A stretch of 64,000 nucleotides of DNA from Bacillus pumilus (GCF_900186955.1 NZ_LT906438.1:1240001-1304000), one strand, 5' to 3'. Shown: positions 16,825 through 26,132, counted from the first letter of the stretch. Numbers and translations: made by a program. The notes: generated by a model from the sequence alone, not told the origin.

Positions 16825-16842
16825 TATCTTGAATTCGAGATA
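16825..16842 (+). promoter_or_regulatory. MhqR operator upstream of mhqA
   Basis: TATCTTGAATTCGAGATA, a near-perfect palindrome matching the known MhqR box (TATCTcgAATTCgAGATA, from memory). It sits just downstream of the predicted start site of mhqA. Confidence 0.8.
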
Positions 16843-16864
16843 TTTAGAAATAGGAGTGAACATA

Positions 16865-17821
16865 ATGAAAATCAATGGAATTCACCACGTATCTGCATTA
16901 ACAGCCAATGCTCAAAAAAATGTTGATTTCTACCGCCAGATTCTTGGCTTAAAACTTGTAAAGAAAACGGTCAATCAGGATGACCCATCTATGTATCATT
17001 TATTTTATGGAGATGAGGTCGCTTCACCGGGAACGGAGCTCACATTCTTTGAAATTCCAATGCTCGCTCGTCGTTTGAAAGGAACAAACGCGATCACAAG
17101 CACAGGCCTTCTCGTTTCTTCTGAAGAAGCACTTTCATTTTGGGAAAAGCGTTTTGAAGAGACAGACGTACAGCAAGAAACGGCTTCCTTGAGAGGGGGC
17201 AGACCTGCCTTGCGCTTTCAAGATCCAGAAGGGCAGCAGCTATTTTTAACAGTAGAACCGAACGCACAAGAAGCAGGCTCACCGCCAGTGCATGATGATA
17301 TTCCGGCAGAGTTTGCCATTAGAGGTTTGGGTCCAGTGGAATTAACTGTTGCAGAAGCGGACAAAACGATCCGTGTTTTAACAGACATCCTTGGCTTCAC
17401 CGAAAGAGCGCGTGAACAATCAAATGATGGTGAGATCGTGACCATTTTTGAGTCAGGAAATGGCGGTGCTGGAACAGAAATTCATGTGATCGAAAAAACT
17501 GAAGGGCCTTCTGAGCGTTCCGGCAGAGGAAGTGTGCATCACGTAGCCTTTCGCGTGGAAGATGCAGAGGAACTGGAAAAATGGTATGACAAAATATCAA
17601 AAGCAGGCTTCACGAACTCTGGTGTTGTGGAACGTTTCTACTTTAAAGCCCTTTACTTTAGAGAACCGAATGGTATCTTATTTGAAATTTCAACAGACGG
17701 CCCTGGATTTACAGTCGACGAAGGAGTAGATGAGCTTGGCGATCAATTAGCCCTTCCGCCATTTCTAGAGCACAAACGAGCAGAAATAGAACAAAGATTA
17801 ACGCCAATTCAGTCATCATAA
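16865..17821 (+). CDS. mhqA: Ring-cleaving dioxygenase, hydroquinone/catechol detoxification
   Basis: 318 residues, two tandem glyoxalase/VOC modules (about 1-150 and 150-318) beginning GIHHVSALTANAQKNVDFY and GLGPVELTVAEADKT; HHV, HHVAF and FEI segments supply likely metal ligands. It corresponds to B. subtilis MhqA (YkcA), a dioxygenase induced by methylhydroquinone and repressed by MhqR. The ATG at 16865 follows AGGAGTGAA; the frame could extend to 16799 but would run across the operator. The MhqR palindrome in the leader supports both the gene's identity and its regulation. Confidence 0.88.
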   Translation: MKINGIHHVSALTANAQKNVDFYRQILGLKLVKKTVNQDDPSMYHLFYGDEVASPGTELTFFEIPMLARRLKGTNAITSTGLLVSSEEALSFWEKRFEETDVQQETASLRGGRPALRFQDPEGQQLFLTVEPNAQEAGSPPVHDDIPAEFAIRGLGPVELTVAEADKTIRVLTDILGFTERAREQSNDGEIVTIFESGNGGAGTEIHVIEKTEGPSERSGRGSVHHVAFRVEDAEELEKWYDKISKAGFTNSGVVERFYFKALYFREPNGILFEISTDGPGFTVDEGVDELGDQLALPPFLEHKRAEIEQRLTPIQSS

Positions 17822-17824
17822 AAA

Positions 17825-17845
17825 AGCAGCTCATGATGAGCTGCT
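17825..17845 (-). terminator. Hairpin next to repeat copy A
   Basis: An exact 9-bp stem, AGCAGCTCA/TGAGCTGCT. On the minus strand it is followed by a T run, so it can stop leftward transcription. The repeat element starts at its right edge. Confidence 0.6.
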
Positions 17846-17949
17846 CAGCGTATAGACAAACCCTCGCATTCTTTGTCAGATCTGCAAAGGTTTTCTATCA
17901 CGCTGAAAAGAAAAAAGGGCTAAAATCATCTTGATTTTAGCCCTTTTAC
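17845..17949. repeat. Dispersed hairpin-associated element, copy A (short form)
   Basis: The left end TCAGCGTATAGACAAACC and right end (17889-17906) GGTTTTCTATCACGCTGA are imperfect inverted repeats. The roughly 60-bp middle present in copies B and C is missing. The right end is followed, as in the other copies, by a hairpin around AAGGGCTAAAATC/GATTTTAGCCCTT that can terminate transcription in both directions between mhqA and htrA. Confidence 0.75.
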
Positions 17950-17957
17950 TTTTTGCA

Positions 17958-19262
17958 TTAGGAACTTACCTGCTTAGATTCAGTTTGTGTTAATGTCACC
18001 TTCTTCGTTTCTTCTTTTCCGTTTCGAATGAGTGTGATGCTCACGGTGTCTCCAACTTTCGTATTCGTGTATAGTTCATGACGTAATTCACTTCCGGTTT
18101 TGATTTGTTTCCCATTGATGGCGGTAATGACATCCTCAGACTTTAAGCCGGCTTTGGCGGCAGGTGAGCCTGCGGCGATTTCTTTGACGTATACGCCTTG
18201 ATCAAGCCGACTATTTTTGAGACCGAGTGTTTCTTTCTGATACACGTCCGGGACTTGTTCGAGATCCAGCATGCTGATGCCGATATATGGACGCTCAATC
18301 TTTCCTTTTGCGAGAAGCTGATCGGCGATTGGTTTGACATCATTGATTGGAAGCGCGAATCCAATGCCTTCAACACCTGTTTCAGAAATTTTCATACTCG
18401 TGATCCCCACAACCTTTCCATCTGTCGTAAGAAGCGGGCCGCCGCTGTTTCCTGGGTTAATAGCTGCATCTGTTTGAATGACATTAATGCTGCTTTCACC
18501 TGAGGATGTGTTCATCGAGACTGTTCGGTCGACACCGCTGACAATTCCTTGTGTCACGGTTCTTGATAGATCTTCACCAAGCGGGTTTCCGATCGCGATG
18601 ACGGTTTCCCCAGCACGCAGCGAGGAGGAATCACCTAATGCCGCAACCTTCGTTACGTGACTGCTGCTAATTTCTACAACAGCTAGGTCAGTCAGCGGGT
18701 CAGCTCCAACCAGTTTACCTTTGACGGTTTTGCCATCGTGTAAGGATACTGTGAGTTTATTTGCCCCTTCAATGACGTGGTTATTTGTTAAGACATAGGC
18801 TTTACTGCCGGATTTTTTGAAAATCACTCCTGAGCCTGTACCTGTTTTTTCCTCTTGACTGCTTTTATTTTGCTGTGATTCATCAAAAGGCGTATTGAAA
18901 TCGCCGAAGCTCGTGTCTGTTTGACTTTGCGCTTGGTAGTTTGTAATGCCGACAATGGCTGGTGATACATTTTCCACCATGCTGGAGATGCTGCTCGATG
19001 AATGTGATGTTTGGACGGCGGTTGTTTTTGACGAATTGGCACTTGTATCATTTGTCGATACCACTGCTGAATTATGTGCTGTGTTGTCTGATGCGTGCTG
19101 GGCATATGGCGAAAGGACGTACACACCTAACGCCAGCGTACCGCCTACAACACCGCTGACAAATGGCTTAAACCAGCCGTTTGGCTTCTTCTTTCGTTTT
19201 TGTGGCTGCTCCGTTGTTTGAAGTTCTTGAGAAGGTTGTTGTTCATTTTTGTGATGTGTCAT
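17958..19262 (-). CDS. htrA: Membrane-anchored serine protease HtrA (DegP family)
   Basis: 434 residues. One N-terminal membrane anchor (about 33-52, FVSGVVGGTLALGVYVL), a Ser/Thr-rich linker, a trypsin-like domain with catalytic His in LTNNHVIEG, Asp in DPLTDLAVV and Ser in NPGNSGGPLL, and a C-terminal PDZ domain (about 330-425). It degrades misfolded exported proteins. B. subtilis htrA is controlled by CssRS; no confident CssR box was called here. It is divergent from proG as in B. subtilis. Start ATG follows AGAGAGTGA. Confidence 0.93.
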   Translation of the reverse strand: MTHHKNEQQPSQELQTTEQPQKRKKKPNGWFKPFVSGVVGGTLALGVYVLSPYAQHASDNTAHNSAVVSTNDTSANSSKTTAVQTSHSSSSISSMVENVSPAIVGITNYQAQSQTDTSFGDFNTPFDESQQNKSSQEEKTGTGSGVIFKKSGSKAYVLTNNHVIEGANKLTVSLHDGKTVKGKLVGADPLTDLAVVEISSSHVTKVAALGDSSSLRAGETVIAIGNPLGEDLSRTVTQGIVSGVDRTVSMNTSSGESSINVIQTDAAINPGNSGGPLLTTDGKVVGITSMKISETGVEGIGFALPINDVKPIADQLLAKGKIERPYIGISMLDLEQVPDVYQKETLGLKNSRLDQGVYVKEIAAGSPAAKAGLKSEDVITAINGKQIKTGSELRHELYTNTKVGDTVSITLIRNGKEETKKVTLTQTESKQVSS

Positions 19263-19430
19263 TTAAATCACTCTCTTTCATCATTTTTTCATGTATGGGT
19301 TTAAGGGGTTTTACCTTTTGTTGTGGATACTGACTTGATCGTAAGAAAAAAGTGTGGGATAAAAATGAAAACATTGTGGGAAATTGTTAAAATAAGTAGT
19401 GAATCTAAGCAAAATAGAGGAGATTAAACT

Positions 19431-20255
19431 GTGAAGACAATTGGAATCATTGGATATGGAAGCATGGCTGATATGATGGTGCAAAAATGGCTGGAAAAAG
19501 AAGTGCTCGATGCCCCTCAAATCATGATCCACACAAGAAGTGAAACGGACCGCCTGCTTCAACTTAAAGACAAGCATCAAGAAATAAACATCTGCTCATT
19601 AGAGGAACTTTCTGCGTCATGTGATGTACTTTTTATCTGCGTGCCGCCGCTTGCTGTACTTGATGTACTCGATCAACTGTCTTCAGCAGCCAAATCGGTG
19701 CATATTGTGTCAGTAGCCGCGGCTGTGACGTTAGACAAGTTATCAAAGCATACGACTCAACCAATATCCAGATACATCCCAACGCTCACGTCAGCTGTTG
19801 GAACGGGCGTTTCCCTCGTTGCGCATGGTGAAACTGCTGGAGAGGAAGAAAAGGCGCGTTTGCACCGCCTGCTTTCAGCTTTTAGCATCGTACGTGAAGT
19901 TGAAGAAGACAAGTTCGATGCGGCGAGTAACTTGACGAGCTCATCTCCTGGTTTTATCGCTGCTCTTTTTGAAGAAATGGCGAGAGCTGCTGTGAGAAAT
20001 AGTGAGCTTTCCTTAGAGGAAGCGTATGAATTTTTAACGTATGCCCTTTTAGGCACAGGTCAAGTCCTTGTAGAACGGGGCCTCACCTTTGCTGAAACCG
20101 TCGATAGAGTGGCGACAAAAGGGGGCATTACAGGAGAAGGCGCCGAGGTTATTCAAAAGCAGGCACCTCAGATGTTTGATGATCTATTTACACAAACGAT
20201 GAAGAAATATGAACAGCTGAAATCACAGATTAACGAAGCAGACAAACACCACTAA
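19431..20255 (+). CDS. proG: Pyrroline-5-carboxylate reductase
   Basis: Last step of proline synthesis: NADPH reduces pyrroline-5-carboxylate. 274 residues with the N-terminal Rossmann motif GIIGYGSMADMM, the P5CR-type segment ARYIPTL-like RYIPTLTSAVGTGV, and the C-terminal helical signature (GTGQVLVERGLTFAE..VATKGGITGEG). The start is GTG at 19431, with AGAGGAG 7 bases upstream. B. subtilis has several P5CR genes; position beside htrA and dpp points to proG. Confidence 0.88.
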   Translation: MKTIGIIGYGSMADMMVQKWLEKEVLDAPQIMIHTRSETDRLLQLKDKHQEINICSLEELSASCDVLFICVPPLAVLDVLDQLSSAAKSVHIVSVAAAVTLDKLSKHTTQPISRYIPTLTSAVGTGVSLVAHGETAGEEEKARLHRLLSAFSIVREVEEDKFDAASNLTSSSPGFIAALFEEMARAAVRNSELSLEEAYEFLTYALLGTGQVLVERGLTFAETVDRVATKGGITGEGAEVIQKQAPQMFDDLFTQTMKKYEQLKSQINEADKHH

Positions 20256-20280
20256 AGACATAGTTAGTGGTGTTTTATTT
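20244..20280 (+). terminator. proG terminator
   Basis: AACACCACTAA pairs with TTAGTGGTGTT, followed by TTATTTG. The left arm overlaps the proG stop. Confidence 0.8.
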
Positions 20281-20294
20281 GTTAAAAAAATCCT

Positions 20295-20321
20295 TTGTCA
20301 TACAGTCTTTTGATCTATAAT
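20295..20321 (+). promoter_or_regulatory. Likely dpp operon promoter
   Basis: TATAAT (20316-20321) with TTGTCA 15 bases upstream; the spacing is short, and TTTGTC with 16 is the alternative. Confidence 0.5.
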
Positions 20322-20339
20322 ATCTGAGTCTAATTTCCT

Positions 20340-20398
20340 TATTTTCAGACATTGTATTGAAAAATCGATCAAGTAATCATATAATTTTTTAGAAAATT
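20340..20398 (+). promoter_or_regulatory. CodY boxes in the dpp leader
   Basis: ATTTTTTAGAAAATT (20384-20398) differs from the CodY consensus AATTTTCWGAAAATT at two positions. A weaker copy, TATTTTCAGACATTG, is at 20340-20354. Both lie downstream of the predicted start site, fitting CodY repression as known for B. subtilis dpp. Confidence 0.7.
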
Positions 20399-20444
20399 TA
20401 GAAAAATATACACAAATTTTAAGTTTAATTTAAGGGGGATGGGA

Positions 20445-21269
20445 ATGAAGCTCTATGTATCTGTCGATATGGAGGGGATTACTGGTCTAGCTGATCATAC
20501 ATTTGTCGATGCCCGTCAGCACAATTATGAACGGGGCAGAAAGATCATGACGGGTGAAGTGAATGCCTGTGTGGAGGCACTTCTTCAGCATGGCGCAACC
20601 AATATTTTGGTCAATGACAGTCATTCTAAAATGAATAATTTGTTGATTGAAGAATTGCATGAAGAAGCATCTCTTATATCTGGTGACGTCAAGCCTTATT
20701 CAATGGTTCAAGGGTTAGATCAAACCTATGATGCTGCTGTTTTTTTAGGCTATCATGCGAGGGCGTCTATGAAAGGTGTGATGTCCCACAGTATGATTTT
20801 TGGTGTTAGACATTTTTACATAAATGATCATCCAATTGGTGAAATGGGCTTTAATGCGTATGTTGCAGGCTACTATGGTGTGCCGGTGATTCTTGTTTGC
20901 GGAGACGATCAAGCAGCTCTTGAAGCAGAGAAGCTGATGCCTGGTGTGAAAACAGTGGCAGTGAAAGAGACCATATCAAGATCTGCTGTGAAATGTCTCA
21001 CTCCTGCCAAAGTCAACCAACAAATCTCACAGCAAGTGGAAGCCGCAATGAAACAGATTCATCACATCAAGCCGCTGACGCCTCCTGATCAGCCGCTGCT
21101 GAAGATTGAGTTTGCCAATTATGGACAAGCTGAATGGGCGAATTTAATGCCTGGTACTGCCATTATTGAAGGGACAACAACGGTGACGTATCAAGCAGAG
21201 AATATATTAGAAGCCTACCAAGCGATGCTTGTCATGACAGAGCTTGCCGCACGTACAACATTTTGTTAA
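20445..21269 (+). CDS. dppA: D-aminopeptidase DppA
   Basis: Zinc-dependent D-stereospecific aminopeptidase, 274 residues, the same length as B. subtilis DppA. Metal ligands Asp8 and Glu10 (VSVDMEGITG) and His60 (NDSH) are in place; MSHSMIFGVRHFYIND contains further conserved histidines. The start is ATG 20445, six bases after AAGGGGG; the in-frame ATG at 20439 touches that sequence. It is the first gene of the nutrient-peptide operon dppABCDE and probably trims D-Ala peptides from cell wall turnover. Confidence 0.93.
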   Translation: MKLYVSVDMEGITGLADHTFVDARQHNYERGRKIMTGEVNACVEALLQHGATNILVNDSHSKMNNLLIEELHEEASLISGDVKPYSMVQGLDQTYDAAVFLGYHARASMKGVMSHSMIFGVRHFYINDHPIGEMGFNAYVAGYYGVPVILVCGDDQAALEAEKLMPGVKTVAVKETISRSAVKCLTPAKVNQQISQQVEAAMKQIHHIKPLTPPDQPLLKIEFANYGQAEWANLMPGTAIIEGTTTVTYQAENILEAYQAMLVMTELAARTTFC

Positions 21270-21287
21270 GCGAGGGGGAGACGGCAG

Positions 21288-22223
21288 ATGACCAGCTTTT
21301 TGCTCAAGCGTTTTATTGCGATGATTGCCACGATTTTAACGATTACGACGTTAACGTTTATTTTAATGAAGGTCATCCCAGGATCGCCCTTCAATGAAGA
21401 ACGAAATACAAACGAAACCGTCCAGCGAAACCTCGAAAGCTACTATCACTTAGACGAACCACTGTATGTTCAATATGTCATCTATTTAAAATCCATCGTT
21501 ACCTTTGATTTTGGTCCTTCCATTAAAAAGCCTTCTGAAAGTGTCAATGATCTATTGGCGAGAGGCTTCCCAGTCTCATTAGAACTTGGTCTTATCTCAA
21601 TATTGATTGCTGTCATCTCCGGCATCCTGCTAGGGGTCATGGCTGCCCTCCGGCACAATGGCTTGATTGATTATATCGCCATGACCATTGCTGTTTTCGG
21701 TATATCCATTCCAAACTTTATCTTTGCTACCTTATTAATTCAGCAGCTTGCTGTGAATTTGAAGCTCTTTCCTACAGCGATGTGGACAAGTCCGATGCAT
21801 ATGGTGCTGCCAACCATTGCTCTTGCCGTTAGTCCGATGGCCATTATTGCCCGGTTAACAAGATCGAGCATGATTGAAGTGCTGTCTCAGGACTATATTC
21901 GCACTGCTAAAGCAAAAGGACTTTCTCCCTTTAAAATTGTGTTTAAACATGCACTTCGAAATGCGCTTTTGCCTGTTGTGACCATTCTTGGCACACTTGT
22001 CGCAAGCATTTTAACAGGAAGTTTTGTCATTGAAAAAATATTTGCGATTCCTGGCATGGGAAAATACTTTGTCGAGAGTATTAACAACCGTGATTATCCT
22101 GTCATCATGGGAACCACTGTTTTTTACAGCATCATTTTAATCACACTTCTTTTCATTGTCGATGTGGCGTATCGCCTGCTTGATCCAAGGATTCAGCTGC
22201 ATCAGAAAGGAGGAAAGGCATGA
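21288..22223 (+). CDS. dppB: Dipeptide ABC transporter permease
   Basis: 311 residues, six membrane helices, beginning with the DppB/OppB-type MTSFLLKRFIAMIATILTI. The EAA-type loop TAKAKGLSPFKIVFKHALRN (near residue 207) contacts the ATPases. It forms the channel with DppC. ATG at 21288 has GAGGGGGAG upstream, and its stop overlaps the dppC start. Confidence 0.93.
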   Translation: MTSFLLKRFIAMIATILTITTLTFILMKVIPGSPFNEERNTNETVQRNLESYYHLDEPLYVQYVIYLKSIVTFDFGPSIKKPSESVNDLLARGFPVSLELGLISILIAVISGILLGVMAALRHNGLIDYIAMTIAVFGISIPNFIFATLLIQQLAVNLKLFPTAMWTSPMHMVLPTIALAVSPMAIIARLTRSSMIEVLSQDYIRTAKAKGLSPFKIVFKHALRNALLPVVTILGTLVASILTGSFVIEKIFAIPGMGKYFVESINNRDYPVIMGTTVFYSIILITLLFIVDVAYRLLDPRIQLHQKGGKA

Positions 22224-23182
22224 GTATACATTTGCAGCAGGATCAACCGAATCCGCATCATGAAGTGCCGGACGAATGGTTTTCTCCGAGAGAGCAAAAG
22301 AAAACGGAGGCCCATGCCATTAAAAGACCCTCTCTTTCGTATTGGGCAGACACATGGAGGCGACTGAAGCAAAATAAGCTTGCGATGTTTAGTTTATCGG
22401 TATTGATTTTACTTTTTATCATGGCACTATTAGGCCCATTGCTTGCACCTAATAGCGTGACAGAGCAGCGTCTTTCGATGCAAAATCTGCCGCCATCCGC
22501 TGCTCACTGGTTCGGAACGGATGAGCTTGGACGAGATGTGTTCACGCGTACATGGTACGGGGCGCGTATTTCTTTATTTGTAGGCGTCATGGCAGCCCTG
22601 ATTGATTTTGCCATCGGCGTGATCTATGGAGGCATTGCCGGTTATAAGGGCGGGAGATATGACCATGTCATGATGCGAATCGTCGAGGTGCTCTACGGTC
22701 TTCCTTATTTACTTGTTGTCATTTTATTGATGGTTCTGATGGGGCCAGGGCTCGTCACCATTATTGTAGCGCTCACTGTCACCGGATGGATTGGAATGGC
22801 AAGAATCGTGAGAGGTCAAGTTCTTCAGCTGAAAAGCCAGGAATATGTCCTTGCCTCAAAAACCTTTGGTGCAAAGAGCCTTCGTATCATTCGCCGCAAC
22901 CTGCTGCCGAATACAATGGGGCCGATTATCGTTCAGATGACCTTAACTGTACCAACCGCGATATTTGCAGAAGCGTTCCTAAGCTTTCTTGGTTTAGGCA
23001 TTCAAGCACCGTTTGCAAGCTGGGGCGTGATGGCAAATGATGCGCTGCCGACAGTGCTGTCAGATAACGGGCATTGGTGGCGTTTATTTTTCCCTGCGTT
23101 TTTTATTTCGCTCACGATGTTTTGCTTTAACAATTTAGGTGATGGCTTGCAAGATGCGCTTGATCCGAAGATGAAGAGGTGA
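22220..23182 (+). CDS. dppC: Dipeptide ABC transporter permease
   Basis: 320 residues. A 60-residue polar N-terminal tail precedes the DppC/OppC helices; HWFGTDELGRDVFTRTWYGA is the family signature, and the EAA loop is LASKTFGAKSLRIIRRNLLP. It pairs with DppB. The ATGA overlap with dppB indicates translational coupling. Confidence 0.93.
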   Translation: MSIHLQQDQPNPHHEVPDEWFSPREQKKTEAHAIKRPSLSYWADTWRRLKQNKLAMFSLSVLILLFIMALLGPLLAPNSVTEQRLSMQNLPPSAAHWFGTDELGRDVFTRTWYGARISLFVGVMAALIDFAIGVIYGGIAGYKGGRYDHVMMRIVEVLYGLPYLLVVILLMVLMGPGLVTIIVALTVTGWIGMARIVRGQVLQLKSQEYVLASKTFGAKSLRIIRRNLLPNTMGPIIVQMTLTVPTAIFAEAFLSFLGLGIQAPFASWGVMANDALPTVLSDNGHWWRLFFPAFFISLTMFCFNNLGDGLQDALDPKMKR

Positions 23183-23189
23183 TGGCGCT

Positions 23190-24200
23190 TTGAAAAAAGT
23201 TCTACAAATCATCGATCTGCACGTCAGCTTTCGGACATATGGCGGCTCAGTTCGAGCGGTACGCGGGGTGAATGTGGATGTATATGAAAAAGAAACCCTT
23301 GCCATTGTAGGAGAGTCAGGCTGCGGGAAAAGTGTGACTTCACAAAGCATTATGAGGCTGCTGCCAGCTTACAGCGCTCATGTTGATCGGGGAGAAATCT
23401 GGTTTGAAGACCGAAATTTGCTGTCATTATCTGAAAAAGAAATGCGCGCCATACGAGGTGTCGATATTTCGATGATCTTCCAAGATCCAATGACCGCACT
23501 GAACCCAACCTTGACGATAGGGGATCAGCTCATGGAGGCGGCAAAGGAGCATCAAAAGCTGACGAAAAAAGAAGTGAAAGAAGCCGCCATTCGGATGCTT
23601 GATTTGGTCGGCATTCCGCAGCCGAAGGAAAGGTTAAAGCAATACCCTCACCAGTTCAGCGGGGGAATGAGGCAGCGGCTCATGATTGCCATGGCACTGA
23701 TTTGCGAGCCCAAAGTGCTGATTGCTGATGAACCGACGACCGCACTGGATGTGACCATACAGGCACAAATATTAGAGCTGTTTAAAGAGATTCAGAGAAA
23801 AACAGGGGTCACCATTATTTTAATCACACATGATTTAGGGGTCGTCGCCCAAGTCGCAGACCGGGTAGCCGTCATGTACGGAGGGAAAATGGTGGAGGTC
23901 GGAACGAGGCGAGATATTTTTTACAGTCCGCAGCATCCCTATACAAAAGGACTTCTGCAATCCGTTCCAAGACTTGATATGAAAGATGAACTCATTCCAA
24001 TTGAAGGAAGCCCGCCTGATTTATTTGCTCCGCCAAAGGGCTGTCCGTATACAGATCGCTGCCCGTCCGCCATGAAGGTGTGTGATCATATCATGCCGCA
24101 CGAAACGCAGCGGTCACCTACCCACAAAGTGCATTGCTGGCTCCAAGATGAGCGAGCGAATCAAACCGTTTTATCTTCAACACAAAGGGGGAGTTTTTGA
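23190..24200 (+). CDS. dppD: Dipeptide ABC transporter ATP-binding protein
   Basis: 336 residues. Walker [11 protein letters not shown], signature [15 protein letters not shown], Walker [13 protein letters not shown], and the C-terminal oligopeptide extension with cysteines ([14 protein letters not shown]) as in DppD/OppD. Start TTG at 23190 follows AGGTGATGG. Only one ATPase is in dppABCDE; YkfD (29057) is the likely second. Confidence 0.93.
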   Translation: MKKVLQIIDLHVSFRTYGGSVRAVRGVNVDVYEKETLAIVGESGCGKSVTSQSIMRLLPAYSAHVDRGEIWFEDRNLLSLSEKEMRAIRGVDISMIFQDPMTALNPTLTIGDQLMEAAKEHQKLTKKEVKEAAIRMLDLVGIPQPKERLKQYPHQFSGGMRQRLMIAMALICEPKVLIADEPTTALDVTIQAQILELFKEIQRKTGVTIILITHDLGVVAQVADRVAVMYGGKMVEVGTRRDIFYSPQHPYTKGLLQSVPRLDMKDELIPIEGSPPDLFAPPKGCPYTDRCPSAMKVCDHIMPHETQRSPTHKVHCWLQDERANQTVLSSTQRGSF

Positions 24201-25822
24201 TGAGAAAAAAGGGATGGATCATCAGTATATGTTTGTTCACGATCATGCTGCTCGCAGGATGTACAGCCAATGAGCAAGCAGGGAAAGGATCATCAAGCAA
24301 TCAGGGTGAAAAGAAAATATTAACCTTAAATAACGAAAATGAACCGACGTCGTTTGATCCGCCGATTGGTTTTAATAATGTATCGTGGCAAGGACTCAAT
24401 AACTTAATGGAGGGATTAACAAGACTGAATGAAAAGCACGAACCATCTCCTGCAATGGCGGAAAAATGGGAGATATCAGAGGATGGAAAAACGTACACGT
24501 TCCATTTAAGAGATGGCATCAAGTGGTCAAATGGTGATCCAGTGAAAGCGAGTGACTTTGAATATGCGTGGAAGCGGCTGCTTGATCCGAAAACAGGCTC
24601 ATCTGCATCGTTCCTAGCCTACATGATTGAAGGCGGAGAGGCATTTAACAGCGGAAAAGGAAACAAAGAAGACGTGAAAGTCAGCGCTGTAAATGACAAA
24701 ACGCTTAAGGTCACACTGGCATATCCGCAGAAATCGTTCTTAAATATGACCGCAAACCCTGCTTTTTTTCCTGTCAATGAACAGGTAGCTAAGAAGGACC
24801 CAAACTGGGCAAAAGACGCCAAAACCTTTGTCGGAAATGGACCGTTCAAGCTGACAGAGTGGAAGCATGATGAGAGCTTCACAATGGAAAAAAGTGAGAC
24901 GTATTGGGACAAAAAAACAGTCAAGCTGGATCAAGTGAAGTGGCTGATGATCAGTGATCGAAACACAGACTATCAAATGTATCAATCAGGAGATTTAGAT
25001 ACTGCCTTTGTCCCAGCAGAGCAAAGTGAAAATCTGCTGAAAAATAAAGATGTACAAATTGAAGACCAGGCTGGATTGTTCTTTTATCGTCTGAATGTGA
25101 ACATGGAACCTTTTCAAAATAAGAACATCCGCAAAGCTTTTCAAATGGCGATCAACCCGCAAGATATCGTGGATTATGTAACGAAAAATGAAGAGAAGCC
25201 AGCACGTGCCTTCGTCTCGCCAGGCATTCTTGATTCAAAGGGTGAGGATTTCAGAAAAGCTGGCGGTGATCTTTTGAAGAATGATAAGAGTGAAGCTGCG
25301 AAGTTATTAGAAAAAGGGCTGAAAGAAGAGAACTATTCAAAACTGCCAGCCGTCACATTGACATACAGTACAAAGCCTGAGAACAAGAAAAAAGCTGAAG
25401 CCATCCAGCAGCAGCTGAAAGAAGCGCTAGGTGTAGATGTGAAGCTTGCAAACATGGAAGCCAATGTGTTTGCAGAAGATCAAAAGGCGCTCAAATTCCA
25501 ATTCTCACAAAGTTCATTTTTAGCAGACTATGCAGATCCGATCAATTTCCTAGAGAGCTTTCAAACAGGGAATGCGATGAACCGGACAGGATGGTCAAAC
25601 GATACCTATGATCAGCTGATCAAAAAGGCGAGCCAGGAAGCAGACGAGCAAAAGAGAAATAACATTCTTCATGATGCAGAGGCACTTCTCATTGAAGAAG
25701 CACCGATCATTCCGATTCATTTTTATAACCAAGTTCATTTACAAAAAGAAGGCGTGAAGGGGATTGTCCGTCACCCTGTTGGGTATATCGATTTGAAATG
25801 GGCACAAGTAGATGGAGAGTAA
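24200..25822 (+). CDS. dppE: Dipeptide-binding lipoprotein
   Basis: 540 residues. Lipoprotein signal [20 protein letters not shown] with the lipid-modified cysteine in LLAGC. SBP family 5 features: LTRLNEKHEPSPAMAEKWEI and DGKTYTFHLRDGIKWSNGDP. It delivers dipeptides or murein tripeptide to DppBC. Start is ATG 24200, right after the dppD stop, with AAAGGGGGAG upstream. Confidence 0.93.
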   Translation: MRKKGWIISICLFTIMLLAGCTANEQAGKGSSSNQGEKKILTLNNENEPTSFDPPIGFNNVSWQGLNNLMEGLTRLNEKHEPSPAMAEKWEISEDGKTYTFHLRDGIKWSNGDPVKASDFEYAWKRLLDPKTGSSASFLAYMIEGGEAFNSGKGNKEDVKVSAVNDKTLKVTLAYPQKSFLNMTANPAFFPVNEQVAKKDPNWAKDAKTFVGNGPFKLTEWKHDESFTMEKSETYWDKKTVKLDQVKWLMISDRNTDYQMYQSGDLDTAFVPAEQSENLLKNKDVQIEDQAGLFFYRLNVNMEPFQNKNIRKAFQMAINPQDIVDYVTKNEEKPARAFVSPGILDSKGEDFRKAGGDLLKNDKSEAAKLLEKGLKEENYSKLPAVTLTYSTKPENKKKAEAIQQQLKEALGVDVKLANMEANVFAEDQKALKFQFSQSSFLADYADPINFLESFQTGNAMNRTGWSNDTYDQLIKKASQEADEQKRNNILHDAEALLIEEAPIIPIHFYNQVHLQKEGVKGIVRHPVGYIDLKWAQVDGE

Positions 25823-25835
25823 TATTAGGATCAAA

Positions 25836-26059
25836 AGACGCTTTTAGATAAAAGCGTCTCAGCGTGTAGACAAACCCTCGCATTCGTTGTCAGTCCTGCG
25901 CGCTGGTGCTCACGAATGACAAATTCGCTCCGCGCCAGTGCTCGTCCTTCCTAGACTGCAAAGGTTTTCTATCACGCTGAAAAGAAGACAAAGGGCTAAA
26001 ATAAACATCATTTTAGCCCTTTGTCAACAATCTAAGACGCTTTTAGATAAAAGCGTCTG
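25836..26059. repeat. Dispersed hairpin-associated element, copy B, with duplicated flanking hairpin
   Basis: The element (25860-26034) runs from CAGCGTGTAGACAAACC to a hairpin AAAGGGCTAAAAT/ATTTTAGCCCTTT and ends CAACAATCT. Its inner inverted end GGTTTTCTATCACGCTGA is at 25963-25980. An identical 24-bp palindrome (AGACGCTTTTA...AAAAGCGTCT) stands at 25836-25859 and 26036-26059, directly flanking it. Copy C has the same arrangement with another hairpin. It differs from copy C by 7 substitutions and one indel. It now separates dpp from ykf. Confidence 0.8.
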
Positions 26060-26132
26060 TTCCTTTATTCGTTCATGTTATGAAGCAGAAACCCATAGAT
26101 TGAAAGAAACAAAGAGAAAGAGGGGATATGGC

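Noticed and set aside
25938..26132. N-terminal extension of ykfA by 65 codons
   Set aside because: The extension is encoded by repeat copy B; the ATG at 26133 has a ribosome binding site and gives the family length.
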